Source: Actinophytocola sp963825445
GTDB lineage: Bacteria; Actinomycetota; Actinomycetes; Mycobacteriales; Pseudonocardiaceae
DNA: 64,000 nt
NCBI GenBank assembly: GCA_963825445.1
Contig: CAWGTM010000020.1
Coordinates: 62,001-126,000 of the forward strand
Direction of reading: 5' to 3'
This document shows, in pieces, positions 50,082 to 58,070 of this stretch (position 1 is its first letter; each line of letters begins with the position of its first letter). The notes below the pieces were generated by a model that saw nothing but the letters and a program-made list of their open reading frames with translations, made no database searches and had not been told where the DNA came from. The translations under genes and the position numbers were made by a program.

Positions 50082-50211
50082 TGTGGACAACGCGGTGCGC
50101 TGTGGACAGCTCGGCCGTTGTGGATCTTCGCGCCCGAATTCGTCGGTACTGCCCGATACGATGGAAGCACGGGGTGCCCCCGGAGTGGGTGGGGGCTGCG
50201 TCGCGCGCGTG
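50082..50211 (+). promoter_or_regulatory. Compound module C: two DnaA-box-like 9-mers, RecA-NDp/PafBC-type promoter and G-rich block
   Basis: TGTGGACAA (50082-50090) and TGTGGACAG (50101-50109) are DnaA-box-like 9-mers on the minus strand. GTCGGT (50142-50147) and TACGAT (50157-50162) again start 15 nt apart. GGGTGGGGGCTGCGTCGCGC followed by GCGTG (50187-50211) matches the G-rich tail of module B. The promoter points toward the 3' end of the convergent AfsR-type gene, with no ORF between. Confidence 0.5.
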
Positions 50212-50244
50212 GCTGTCGATCTTGGTTGGCAGTGTTTGCGCTGG

Positions 50245-50350
50245 TCAGCTGGTCAGCAGGGTTCTGATCTCGTCGGCCTCTGTCGTGCCGCACGCCGCCA
50301 GCAGGATCGCCGCCTGATTCCAGTGCTCGGCCGCCGCCGCGTGGTCGCCG
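50245..50350 (-). other. Out-of-frame 3' remainder of the AfsR-type gene
   Basis: On the minus strand, changing frame by one base at about 50351 gives DGDHAAAAEHWNQAAILLAACGTTEADEIRTLLTS and a TGA at 50245-50247. This is the normal TPR ending of this regulator type, which otherwise stops abruptly after GHVHVA. The frame break is therefore an indel at the very end of the gene. Confidence 0.75.
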
Positions 50351-53300
50351 TCATGCGACGTGGACGTGGCCAAGCATGCGATGCGCGCGGCCCTCCGCCA
50401 GACGTTGACCCCGCTCCCGCGCCAGGGCCAGCGCCGACGACGCCTGCGTCAGTGCCTCCGCCGGCTGGTCCAGCGCGAGCAGCGCCGCCGCCAGCTCCAC
50501 CAGCGCCGCGCACTCCAGCAGCCGCATGCCCGACGCCTCCAGCACGCCCAGCGCCTCGCGGCACAGGGAGATCGCGTCCGCGGGCTGGTTCACCGCCCGC
50601 CGGGCGGCCGCCAGTCCGATGAGGACGGACGCCTCGCCGTAGCCGAAGCTGATGGTCCTGGCCAGCTTCAGCGCCTGCGTGTAGTAGCGGATGGCGGCCT
50701 CCGGCGACCCGGTCCGCAGGCTGACCGTCCCGAGGATCTCCAGGCCACCCACGTCGTGGCGGCGCTCGCCCAGCTCGCGGCTGATCTGCTGGCCGATGCG
50801 GGCCTGGGTGGTCGCCTCGGCGTAGTCACCGGCGTCGCAGCAGGCCTCGGCCAGCGTGATCCGGGTGGCGGCGATGGCGTGCAGCCAGCCGTTGTCCGCA
50901 CACAGCTGCAGGATCTCCGCGTGGATCTCCCTGGCGACCGCCAGGTTGCCGGCCGCCCAGTTGGCCAGCGCGGTCGCGTGCAGTGCCCGCAGCCGGATGT
51001 CGTCGTTCGCCAGTTCGCGGGCCAGCGCCAGCGCCTGCCCGCAGTACCGCAGCGACCGGTCGATCCGGCCCAGCGACAGCGCCGTGACGCCCACGTAGTT
51101 CAGCGCGAGCGCCTCGCCGCGGGTGTTGCCGATCCGGCGGTTGATCTCCAGCGCCTGCTCGTGGTGCTCGCTGGCCGTCGCCGGGTGCCCCAGCTGGGAG
51201 TACACCCGACCGAGGCTGTGCAGCGCGTGTGCCTCGCCCTGCTGGTCACCACTGTGCTGGTGCAGCGCCAGCGCGCGTTCGTAGTGGGTGACGGCGTCGG
51301 CGTAGCTCGACAGGTTGTAGTGGATCTGGCCGAGCACGTCGTGGACGGCCGCCTGCGCCGGCTTGTTCGCCACGCGGGTGGCGGCCACCAGTGCGGCGTG
51401 ACAGATGGTCAGCCCGTCGGGGCCGTGGCCGCGTTTCGCGAAATACCCGCGCAGCACGTCGGCCAGCCGCCACGAGTAGTCCTGCATTCGCCGGTCGGCA
51501 CTCGTGGCGTACGCGACCAGGTTGGCCCGCTCGGCGTCCAACCACGCCACGGCCGCCGGCTCCGTGTCGATCGGGTCGCCCGCCACGGGCGGAGCCTCGG
51601 TCAGCGGGAAGTTGCGCGGCGCACCCTCGAACACCTGCTCGCTGGCCGCACCGGCCGTCCACAGCATCTGGTCGAAGCACCGCTTGAGCGCCGCGTACCG
51701 GTCGTCGACGTGCTCCTCGGCCGCCGCCCGACCCGCCGCGTACTCCCGCAGCAGGTCGTGGAACTGGTACCGGCCGGACGCGTGCTCGTGCAGCAGGCTT
51801 CCCCGCACCAGCCGCGCCAGCACGGCCCGCGCGTCACCGGTCGGGATGTCGAGCAGCGCGGCCGCCACGACCGCCGTGAAGTCACCGCCGGGCACGAGCC
51901 CGAGCAGCCGGAACATCCGCTGCTCGGTGGCGTCGAGCCGGGAGTAGGACAGGTCGAACGCGCCACGCACGGCCGCCCGCCGGTCGCCGTCGACCGCCAG
52001 CTCGTTCAGCCGGCCCCGCTCTCGCAGCGCCTGGGTGTAGGCGGCGACGCTGGTACCGGGCGACGTGCTCAGGTTGGCGGCCGCGATCCGCAGCGCGAGC
52101 GGCAGGTAGGCACAGGCCTTGGCCAGTTCGTCGACCGCCTCGCGTTCCAGGTGCACCCGGTCGGTGCCGAGCAGGCCGGCGAGCAGGGTCCGCGCCTCAC
52201 CCGCGTTCAGCACGTCGATGCTCAGCAGCTGCGCCCCCTCGGTGGCCATCAGCCCGGCCAGCCGGTCGCGGCTGGTGACCAGCGCGAGACAGCTCGAGCT
52301 GCCCGGCAGCAGCCGCCGCACCTGGTCGGCGTCGGCCGCGTTGTCCAGCACCACGAGCACCCGGCGTTCGGCCAGCAGCGTGCGGTACAGCCCGGCGGCC
52401 TCGTCCTCGTCGGTCGGCACCCGCTCCGGCGGGACGCCGAGCGCGCGCAGGAACCGCGACAGCGCCTCCATGGGACGCATGGGCGGCGTGGGCGCGTACC
52501 CACGCAGGTTGACGTAGAGCTGGCCGTCCGGGAACCGCTCGCGGATCCGGTGCGCCCAGTGCACGGCCAGCGTGGTCTTGCCGACACCGGCCGTGCCGCT
52601 GATCGCGGAGATCACCACCGGCCCGTGGTTGTCCCGGCCCTCACCGACGATGGCGTCCAGCTCCGCCAGGTGCGCCACCCGCCCGGCGAAGCCGTGGATG
52701 TCGGTGGGCAGCTGCGCCGGCACCGGATGTTCGCTGCCGTGGTCGGCGACCGGCTCCGGCGTCTGCTCCGCACCGGGCACGTCCTGGCGCAACACCCGCA
52801 GGTGGGCGGCGTTCAGCTCGGTGCCCGGCTCGATGCCCAGCTCGTCCACCAGGCGGGTGCGCAGCGTGGTGAACAGCCGCAACGCGGCCGCCTGCTGCCC
52901 GGACGCGGCCATGGCCAGCATGATCCGCGCGTGCAGGCCCTCGTGGAGCGGCTCGGTGTGGCCGACCGCCCGCAGCAGCTCCACGGCCGGCTCCGGCCGA
53001 CCCTGCCGCACGGCCGCGTCCCCGTAGGCGAGCGCGGCCGCCAGCCGACGGCCGCCCGCGGCGACGGCCACCGGGTGCTGGCGCAGCCCGTCGGGCAGGT
53101 CGGCGAGCACCGGCCCGCGCCACAGCCGCAGCGCCTCCTCCAGCGCCGCCGGTTCCCGCCGGTCGACCAGCCGGTCGAAGCGCAGCAGGTCCAGCTGGTC
53201 GGTGGCGACGGTCAGCAGATAGCCGCCACGCTCGGAGGAGACGGGACCGGCGCCGAGCATCTTGCGCAGCCGCGAGACATAGGTGTGCACGAGGTTGTGG

Positions 53301-53542
53301 CAGCTGGCCGGCGGGTTCTCGCCCCACAGGACGTCGACGATCTCCTCACGCGACACCACCTCGTTCGGGCGCAGCGCGAGCAGGGCGAGCAGGCACCGCT
53401 GCTTGAGCGGGCCCACCTCGATGAGCCGGTCGGCGCGACGCACCTCGAAGCGTCCGAGCACGGCGATGTGCAGCGTGTCGCCGCGCTCGTCGGCGCGCTC
53501 GACCATCCGGCGAGCACGCGGTACCTCGTCGAACGGAGTCAT
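50351..53542 (-). CDS. AfsR/SARP-type regulator, frameshifted at the extreme C-terminus
   Basis: 1063 aa from ATG 53542; the exact start is uncertain and a start at ATG 53506 (MVERADERGD) is possible. OmpR-type winged helix at about 25-115 (HIAVLGRFEVRRADRLIEVGPLKQRCLLALLALRPNEVVSREEIVDVLWG), BTAD about 120-265 (LWRGPVLADLPDGLR, RLVDELGIEPGTELNAAHLRVLRQD), NB-ARC with Walker A GTAGVGKTTL near residue 327 and VLVVLDNAADADQVRRLLP, then a long run of TPR helices. The frame ends early at 50351 (see the remainder at 50245-50350), costing about 35 residues of the last repeat. Function is probably retained if the indel is real. Confidence 0.88.
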   Translation of the reverse strand: MTPFDEVPRARRMVERADERGDTLHIAVLGRFEVRRADRLIEVGPLKQRCLLALLALRPNEVVSREEIVDVLWGENPPASCHNLVHTYVSRLRKMLGAGPVSSERGGYLLTVATDQLDLLRFDRLVDRREPAALEEALRLWRGPVLADLPDGLRQHPVAVAAGGRRLAAALAYGDAAVRQGRPEPAVELLRAVGHTEPLHEGLHARIMLAMAASGQQAAALRLFTTLRTRLVDELGIEPGTELNAAHLRVLRQDVPGAEQTPEPVADHGSEHPVPAQLPTDIHGFAGRVAHLAELDAIVGEGRDNHGPVVISAISGTAGVGKTTLAVHWAHRIRERFPDGQLYVNLRGYAPTPPMRPMEALSRFLRALGVPPERVPTDEDEAAGLYRTLLAERRVLVVLDNAADADQVRRLLPGSSSCLALVTSRDRLAGLMATEGAQLLSIDVLNAGEARTLLAGLLGTDRVHLEREAVDELAKACAYLPLALRIAAANLSTSPGTSVAAYTQALRERGRLNELAVDGDRRAAVRGAFDLSYSRLDATEQRMFRLLGLVPGGDFTAVVAAALLDIPTGDARAVLARLVRGSLLHEHASGRYQFHDLLREYAAGRAAAEEHVDDRYAALKRCFDQMLWTAGAASEQVFEGAPRNFPLTEAPPVAGDPIDTEPAAVAWLDAERANLVAYATSADRRMQDYSWRLADVLRGYFAKRGHGPDGLTICHAALVAATRVANKPAQAAVHDVLGQIHYNLSSYADAVTHYERALALHQHSGDQQGEAHALHSLGRVYSQLGHPATASEHHEQALEINRRIGNTRGEALALNYVGVTALSLGRIDRSLRYCGQALALARELANDDIRLRALHATALANWAAGNLAVAREIHAEILQLCADNGWLHAIAATRITLAEACCDAGDYAEATTQARIGQQISRELGERRHDVGGLEILGTVSLRTGSPEAAIRYYTQALKLARTISFGYGEASVLIGLAAARRAVNQPADAISLCREALGVLEASGMRLLECAALVELAAALLALDQPAEALTQASSALALARERGQRLAEGRAHRMLGHVHVA

Positions 53543-53778
53543 TCCCCAGTCCACAGTGGCGGATTGTTTCCTAAGTTGACTGGCTTGGGAAACTTTCTCG
53601 GGAGTTCCAGGTTTGCTCCAGCCTGGCGGCAGGTCTCCGGCAATAGCGTTGCGCCGTCGGTGGTCGCGCCGCGCTGGGGGTGCGGTGCGGCCACCTTCCA
53701 CCCACGTACCGACCCTGAGAAACCCCTCAGGGACAATCCGGATGGCCAAGGTGATCTCGGCGGGTAGCCTACTCTGAC
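53543..53778. other. Divergent control region
   Basis: 236 bp between the AfsR-type gene and the leader ORF at 53779. It is less GC-rich at its left end (TTGTTTCCTAAGTTGACTGG near 53564-53583) and TCCACAGTGG lies at 53550-53559, close to the regulator start. TAGCCT (53765-53770) or TACTCT (53770-53775) could serve as -10 for the rightward gene. Confidence 0.35.
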
Positions 53779-53808
53779 ATGGGGATCCGCGACTTTTTCT
53801 GCCGATGA
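53779..53808 (+). CDS. Possible nine-codon leader peptide overlapping the next start
   Basis: ATG 53779 reads MGIRDFFCR and stops at TGA 53806-53808, which overlaps ATG 53805 of the phospholipase-fusion gene as ATGA. TAGCCT lies 8 bp before the ATG, so the transcript could be leaderless and the big gene translated by re-initiation. The evidence is geometry only. Confidence 0.3.
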   Translation: MGIRDFFCR

Positions 53809-56000
53809 TCAGGGGACACGTGCGGGGGCGGCGGGGGTCGTCCCGGGCACCGAAGGCGAGCGCGCTCGTCGCGATCGTCCTCGCGGCGGCGGGGTTCGCG
53901 GTGGTGGCGTCACGACCGGATCCGCCCGACACGCACAAGCCGACCGGTGACGTGGCGAAGGTGGCCGAGGCGCTCGAGGCGCAACTGGACCCGGAGTCCG
54001 GCCGCGATCCGATCACCCTGCTGCCCGCCGACTTCGCGAAGGTCACCGGCAGCGAACCGGAGCGCCTGCGCGCGCCGGACGGCACGCTGCGGGCCGTGCA
54101 CCCGACGGGCGGCTGCTCGTCGCCGTGGGGGGACACCCGCTGGGACTACAGCGTCGGCTGCCGGGCCCACGACCTCGGCTACAACATGCTCCGCTACGCC
54201 GAGTCCAAGGGACAGCCGCTGTCCCCGGACCTGCGTGAGCGGCTCGACGACCGTCTCTCCATGGACATGCACGCCCAGTGCGTCTACAACCCGAGGGACT
54301 CGGCCGGGCCGTGTGACCTGGTGGCCTCGCTGTACACGGTGGGCCTGGTGGTCAACTCGTGGCACCAGCGCTGGGGACCGCCACGCAACGAGCCGGTCGG
54401 ACCGTGGTCGGTGGCCATGGTGGTGATCATGCTGCTGGTGGCCGTGCGCGCACCGGCCATGGCCCGTCGGGGCGCGCTGCGGTACAAGCCCCGCGAGGTG
54501 CCGGCCACCCCTCCGCTCGGTGACACCGAGACCGCTCAGGCCCATTACCTGAGCTTCCTGCGCATCCTCAGCCTCACGGGCATCGTGCTGGCCGAGTCGG
54601 TGCTGGCGTTCACCATGCGCGGCAACGCCGAGGCCGGCTGGGTCTGGCCGCTGACCTGGCTGCTGCAACTGGTGCCGCTGTTCTTCCTGGCGGGCGGGCA
54701 CTCGAACCTGCTGGCCTGGCGGGCGGCCAGGGCCACGGGTGACGGCTACGGCACCTACCTGGTCGGCCAGATCGGCTGGCTGATCCGCCCGGTGCTGGCG
54801 TTCGTCATCGCCTGGCTGATCATCCCGCTGTCGCTGGAGATGCTCCAGGCGCCGGACGAGGCGGTCACCGCGTTCTCCCGGCTGATCGTGCAGCCGCTGT
54901 GGCTGCTCGGCCTCTACCTGGTGGTGGTGGCCGTGACGCCCGTGATGCACGGGCTGCACCAGCGGCTCCCGGCCGTCACGCCGCTCGTGCTGCTGGCCGG
55001 TGTGGTCGGGCTGAGCCTGGTGGGCGGTTCGATCGCCGCCCACGCCGGCGGGGTGCTGGTGGCGCTGCTGTTCGGTCAGCTGGCGTTCCACTACGCCGAC
55101 GGCACGCTGTGGCGGCTGCCCCGGTGGATGCTGTTCGCCGGTGCCGGCACGGCGTTCGCCGGGCTGGTGCTGGTCACCACACTCGGCAACCAGCCGCTGC
55201 TGCAGCTGGCCGAGCCCACCGGCTACGCGGCGTTCGCGCCGTCGCTCGCCGGGGTGCTGCTCATCGGGATCGTGCAGCTCTGCCTGGTCTCGCTGCCGCG
55301 TGAGCCCGGCCTGCGGGCCATCGCCACCAGCGGGCCCGCGCGGGCGGTGGCCGTGGTGCGTGCCGCGCCCATGACCGTCTACCTGGTGTACCTGTGCGCC
55401 ATGCTCGTGGTCGAAGGGGTGGCCGGGGTGGCGAGCGCCGGCGGCGGCCTGGGCTGGCTGGCCGAACCACGCACGGTGTTCGCGCTGGGGCTGATCGCCC
55501 TGCCGACGCTGCTCGCGTTCCTGTGGTTCGAGCGGCGCCGGTCCCCGTCCGTTGCCTCCGTGCCCAGCTCGGACACCGAGGACCTGATCGAGGAGCCGTC
55601 GCCCCGTTCGTGGGCGAACACGCTGGCCGCGTCGCTCGGAGTGATCTACGGCGCGCTCGGGGTGCTCGGCTTCGCGGTCACCGGCCTCACGGGCTGGACC
55701 GAGACGTCCACGCTGCTCGGACTGCCGATCGATCCGATGGCGAACCTCATCCACCTGCTGGTCGGCTGGTACCTGGTGCACTGCGTCCACCTGCGCACCG
55801 CGTCGCGGCCGGGACCGTGGGTGGTCACGGCCATCGCGTGCGTGCCGCCCATGCTCACCACGGTGAGTGGTCTCGGCACGGCCGTCCACGTGCTGGCCAT
55901 GGTGGGTGCGCTGGCCGTGGCGGTGGCCGTGGCCCAGCCGGTCCGGATCCGACCGTCCGCCGAGCAACCGGTACCGGTGGGCGGTGGATCCGCCCGCTGA
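53805..56000 (+). CDS. Prokaryotic phospholipase A2 domain fused to a multispan membrane domain (acyltransferase-3-like plus DUF4383-like)
   Basis: 731 aa from ATG 53805 (GTG 53820 possible). Residues 1-36 are a signal or anchor (ALVAIVLAAAGFAVVA). Residues about 45-195 match secreted actinobacterial PLA2: GGCSSPWGD, WDYSVGCRAHDLGYNMLRY with the catalytic His122-Asp123 pair, and four cysteines (C104, C119, and those in QCVYN and GPCDLV) for two disulfides. Residues about 205-560 hold roughly ten membrane spans resembling acyltransferase-3 proteins (YLSFLRILSLTGIVLAES, FFLAGGHSNLLAW), but the usual catalytic His after the first span is absent. Residues about 600-715 (GALGVLGFAVTGLTGWTET, DPMANLIHLLVGWYL) resemble DUF4383. 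It probably hydrolyses phospholipids at the outer membrane face. Confidence 0.75.
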   Translation: MIRGHVRGRRGSSRAPKASALVAIVLAAAGFAVVASRPDPPDTHKPTGDVAKVAEALEAQLDPESGRDPITLLPADFAKVTGSEPERLRAPDGTLRAVHPTGGCSSPWGDTRWDYSVGCRAHDLGYNMLRYAESKGQPLSPDLRERLDDRLSMDMHAQCVYNPRDSAGPCDLVASLYTVGLVVNSWHQRWGPPRNEPVGPWSVAMVVIMLLVAVRAPAMARRGALRYKPREVPATPPLGDTETAQAHYLSFLRILSLTGIVLAESVLAFTMRGNAEAGWVWPLTWLLQLVPLFFLAGGHSNLLAWRAARATGDGYGTYLVGQIGWLIRPVLAFVIAWLIIPLSLEMLQAPDEAVTAFSRLIVQPLWLLGLYLVVVAVTPVMHGLHQRLPAVTPLVLLAGVVGLSLVGGSIAAHAGGVLVALLFGQLAFHYADGTLWRLPRWMLFAGAGTAFAGLVLVTTLGNQPLLQLAEPTGYAAFAPSLAGVLLIGIVQLCLVSLPREPGLRAIATSGPARAVAVVRAAPMTVYLVYLCAMLVVEGVAGVASAGGGLGWLAEPRTVFALGLIALPTLLAFLWFERRRSPSVASVPSSDTEDLIEEPSPRSWANTLAASLGVIYGALGVLGFAVTGLTGWTETSTLLGLPIDPMANLIHLLVGWYLVHCVHLRTASRPGPWVVTAIACVPPMLTTVSGLGTAVHVLAMVGALAVAVAVAQPVRIRPSAEQPVPVGGGSAR

Positions 56001-56164
56001 GCGACCCGTTGGGGCACGCTCCGAGCGCCGGTGCGGTCACGGTGAGCGACGTATGTCACGCTACGAGGACAACCTCGTGGCACCCTGGCGCGTCTTCTTC
56101 CTGAGGACGGGGTACCCGGGTTGTGGGGAACCCACACGGACGGGAGCCGTCGGGAGGAGTCGGG

Positions 56165-57913
56165 GTGAGCTATCGGACGCCGAGGTCAGAGGGCCACGGC
56201 GCGGGTCGCGGGCGGCCTGCGTCGGCACGGTCCGCCGGGCGGACCCCGCCGGCCAACGCCGGCCGGGTGACCGCCAGTCGCGGCTACGACTCTCCCGGGA
56301 CAGAGCCAGGTCAGAGCCAGCGCCCCGCACCCCGCACCTCCGACGCCCGCTGGCAGCCGCTGCCGGACGACCCGCCGAGGCCCCGCCAGCGCCCCGAGCG
56401 TCGTGAACGTCCCCGCCGCACCGGTCCCAAGGTCTTCGTGGCCCTGCTGTCCGCGCTCGTGCTCGTGACCACCGGCTACTACTGGTCCCAGCTCGACAAG
56501 TGGAGCGACGGGATGACCACGGCCGACGTCATCAACACCGAGCCCACCGAGAAGCCGGCCGACGGCGCCATCGACATCCTCATGGTCGGCATGGACAGCC
56601 GCACCGATGCGCAGGGCAACCCGCTGTCGGAGGAGCAGTTGGCCATGCTCAGCGCGGGCGAGAGCGACGGCGCGCTGAACACCGACACGCTCATCATGAT
56701 CAGGATCCCGAACGACGGCGGTCGCGCGGTCGGGGTGTCCATGCCGCGCGACTCGTTCGTCACCATCCCCGGCTACGGCAAACACAAGATCAACTCCGCG
56801 TACCTGCGTGCCCGCAACGAGGAGTGGAACAAGCTCAAGAACGAACAGGGCGTCACCGACGAGGCCGAGCTGAACGTGCGTTCCAACCAGGAGGGCGCGC
56901 GGAACCTCATCGCGACGGTCGAGGAGCTGACGGGCGCCGGGATCGACCACTACGCCGAGGTCAACCTGCTCGGCTTCTACGACATCACGAACGCGATCGG
57001 CGGCATCGACGTCTGCCTGAAGGCGCCGGTCGACGACTACCGCTCCGGCGCGAACTTCCCGGCCGGCCCCCAGACGCTCGCCGGCACCAACGCGCTCGCG
57101 TTCGTCCGCCAGCGCCACGGGCTGCCCAACGGCGACCTGGACCGGATCGTCCGTCAGCAGGTCTTCATGTCCGGCATGGCCAAGAAGGTCTTCTCCCAGG
57201 ACATGCTCACGCCCGGCTCGGACACGCTCGAGAACCTGCGACTGGCCATTCAGAAGTCCGTGGTCCTCGACCAGGACTGGAACGTCATCCAGTTCGCCCA
57301 GCAGATGATGGGCTTCACCGGCGGGAAGATGGAGTTCCAGACCATCCCGGTGGGCAGCATCAGCCTCGAGACACCCGAGGACGGCGACGCCGTGGAGGTC
57401 GACCCGGACGCGGTGAAGGAGTTCGTCCAGGGTCTCCTCGGCGAGGCCGCGCCTCCGGAGGGCGATCAGGGCGGTGGCGAATCCGAGTCGGTCGACAACG
57501 GCGACATCCACGTGAACGTCCGTAACGCGTCCGGCCAGGCCGGTCTCGCGGCATCCGTGGCCTCCTCGCTGACCGAACAGGGCTTCGGTGAGGGCGAGGT
57601 CGGCAACGCGGAAGGCCGAGAGTCCACTGTGGTCCGGTTCGCGGCCGACGAGCAGGATTCCGGCGACCGGGTGGCGGCGGCCATCGGTGGAAACCCGCTG
57701 GTGGAGGAGGATGAGAACCTCCCGACGGGTACGGTCACCGTCCTGCTCGGCCGCGACTACGACAGTCCCTCCGGTGACAGCGCCGAGTCCGAAGGGGACG
57801 GCGGGGGTCAGTCGGGTGACAGCCTCGCGGGAGACCGCCCGCTGGTCCTGTCTGGACAGCCCAACGCGAATGCCCGCGGTGCACAGCCCGACGGCGCCGG
57901 TTGCGTCAACTGA
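56165..57913 (+). CDS. LytR-CpsA-Psr (LCP) family protein with LytR_C domain
   Basis: 582 aa from GTG 56165, five bases after GGGAGGAG (56152-56159). A Pro/Arg-rich cytosolic tail (1-87), one membrane span (89-107), then the LCP catalytic domain: IDILMVGMDSRTDAQGN, NTDTLIMIRIPNDGGRAVGVSMPRDSFVTIPGYGKHKINSAYL, FYDITNAIGGIDVCLKAPVDD, LAGTNALAFVRQRHGLPNGDLDRIVRQQVFM. The Arg residues that bind polyprenyl phosphate are present. LytR_C follows at about 440-535 (IHVNVRNASGQAGLAASVASSL). LCP enzymes attach glycopolymers to peptidoglycan; in mycolic-acid bacteria they link arabinogalactan. The C-terminal tail is Ser/Gly/Asp-rich. Confidence 0.93.
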   Translation: MSYRTPRSEGHGAGRGRPASARSAGRTPPANAGRVTASRGYDSPGTEPGQSQRPAPRTSDARWQPLPDDPPRPRQRPERRERPRRTGPKVFVALLSALVLVTTGYYWSQLDKWSDGMTTADVINTEPTEKPADGAIDILMVGMDSRTDAQGNPLSEEQLAMLSAGESDGALNTDTLIMIRIPNDGGRAVGVSMPRDSFVTIPGYGKHKINSAYLRARNEEWNKLKNEQGVTDEAELNVRSNQEGARNLIATVEELTGAGIDHYAEVNLLGFYDITNAIGGIDVCLKAPVDDYRSGANFPAGPQTLAGTNALAFVRQRHGLPNGDLDRIVRQQVFMSGMAKKVFSQDMLTPGSDTLENLRLAIQKSVVLDQDWNVIQFAQQMMGFTGGKMEFQTIPVGSISLETPEDGDAVEVDPDAVKEFVQGLLGEAAPPEGDQGGGESESVDNGDIHVNVRNASGQAGLAASVASSLTEQGFGEGEVGNAEGRESTVVRFAADEQDSGDRVAAAIGGNPLVEEDENLPTGTVTVLLGRDYDSPSGDSAESEGDGGGQSGDSLAGDRPLVLSGQPNANARGAQPDGAGCVN

Positions 57914-58070
57914 CGGCAGTCCATGCCACCGTTCGGCAGGTATCGTTAGCCCATTCGGGGTAATCCCGAAAGCAAATTCTGAAAACTCGCGTAATCACTA
58001 GCCAGTTCGTCGCTTCCTCATATGTCGGCATCCCGGTCAAGCACCGGCTGCCATAGTGAGAGGGGCGATC

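Noticed and set aside
16958..50109. DnaA-box-like 9-mers as a replication origin
   Set aside because: One or two boxes per locus, no AT-rich unwinding region, and no dnaA, dnaN or recF nearby.
50360..53767. 1135-aa + strand ORF
   Set aside because: Exact antisense of the AfsR-type gene, with the usual Arg/Gln/Val/Gly-rich shadow composition and no domain motif.
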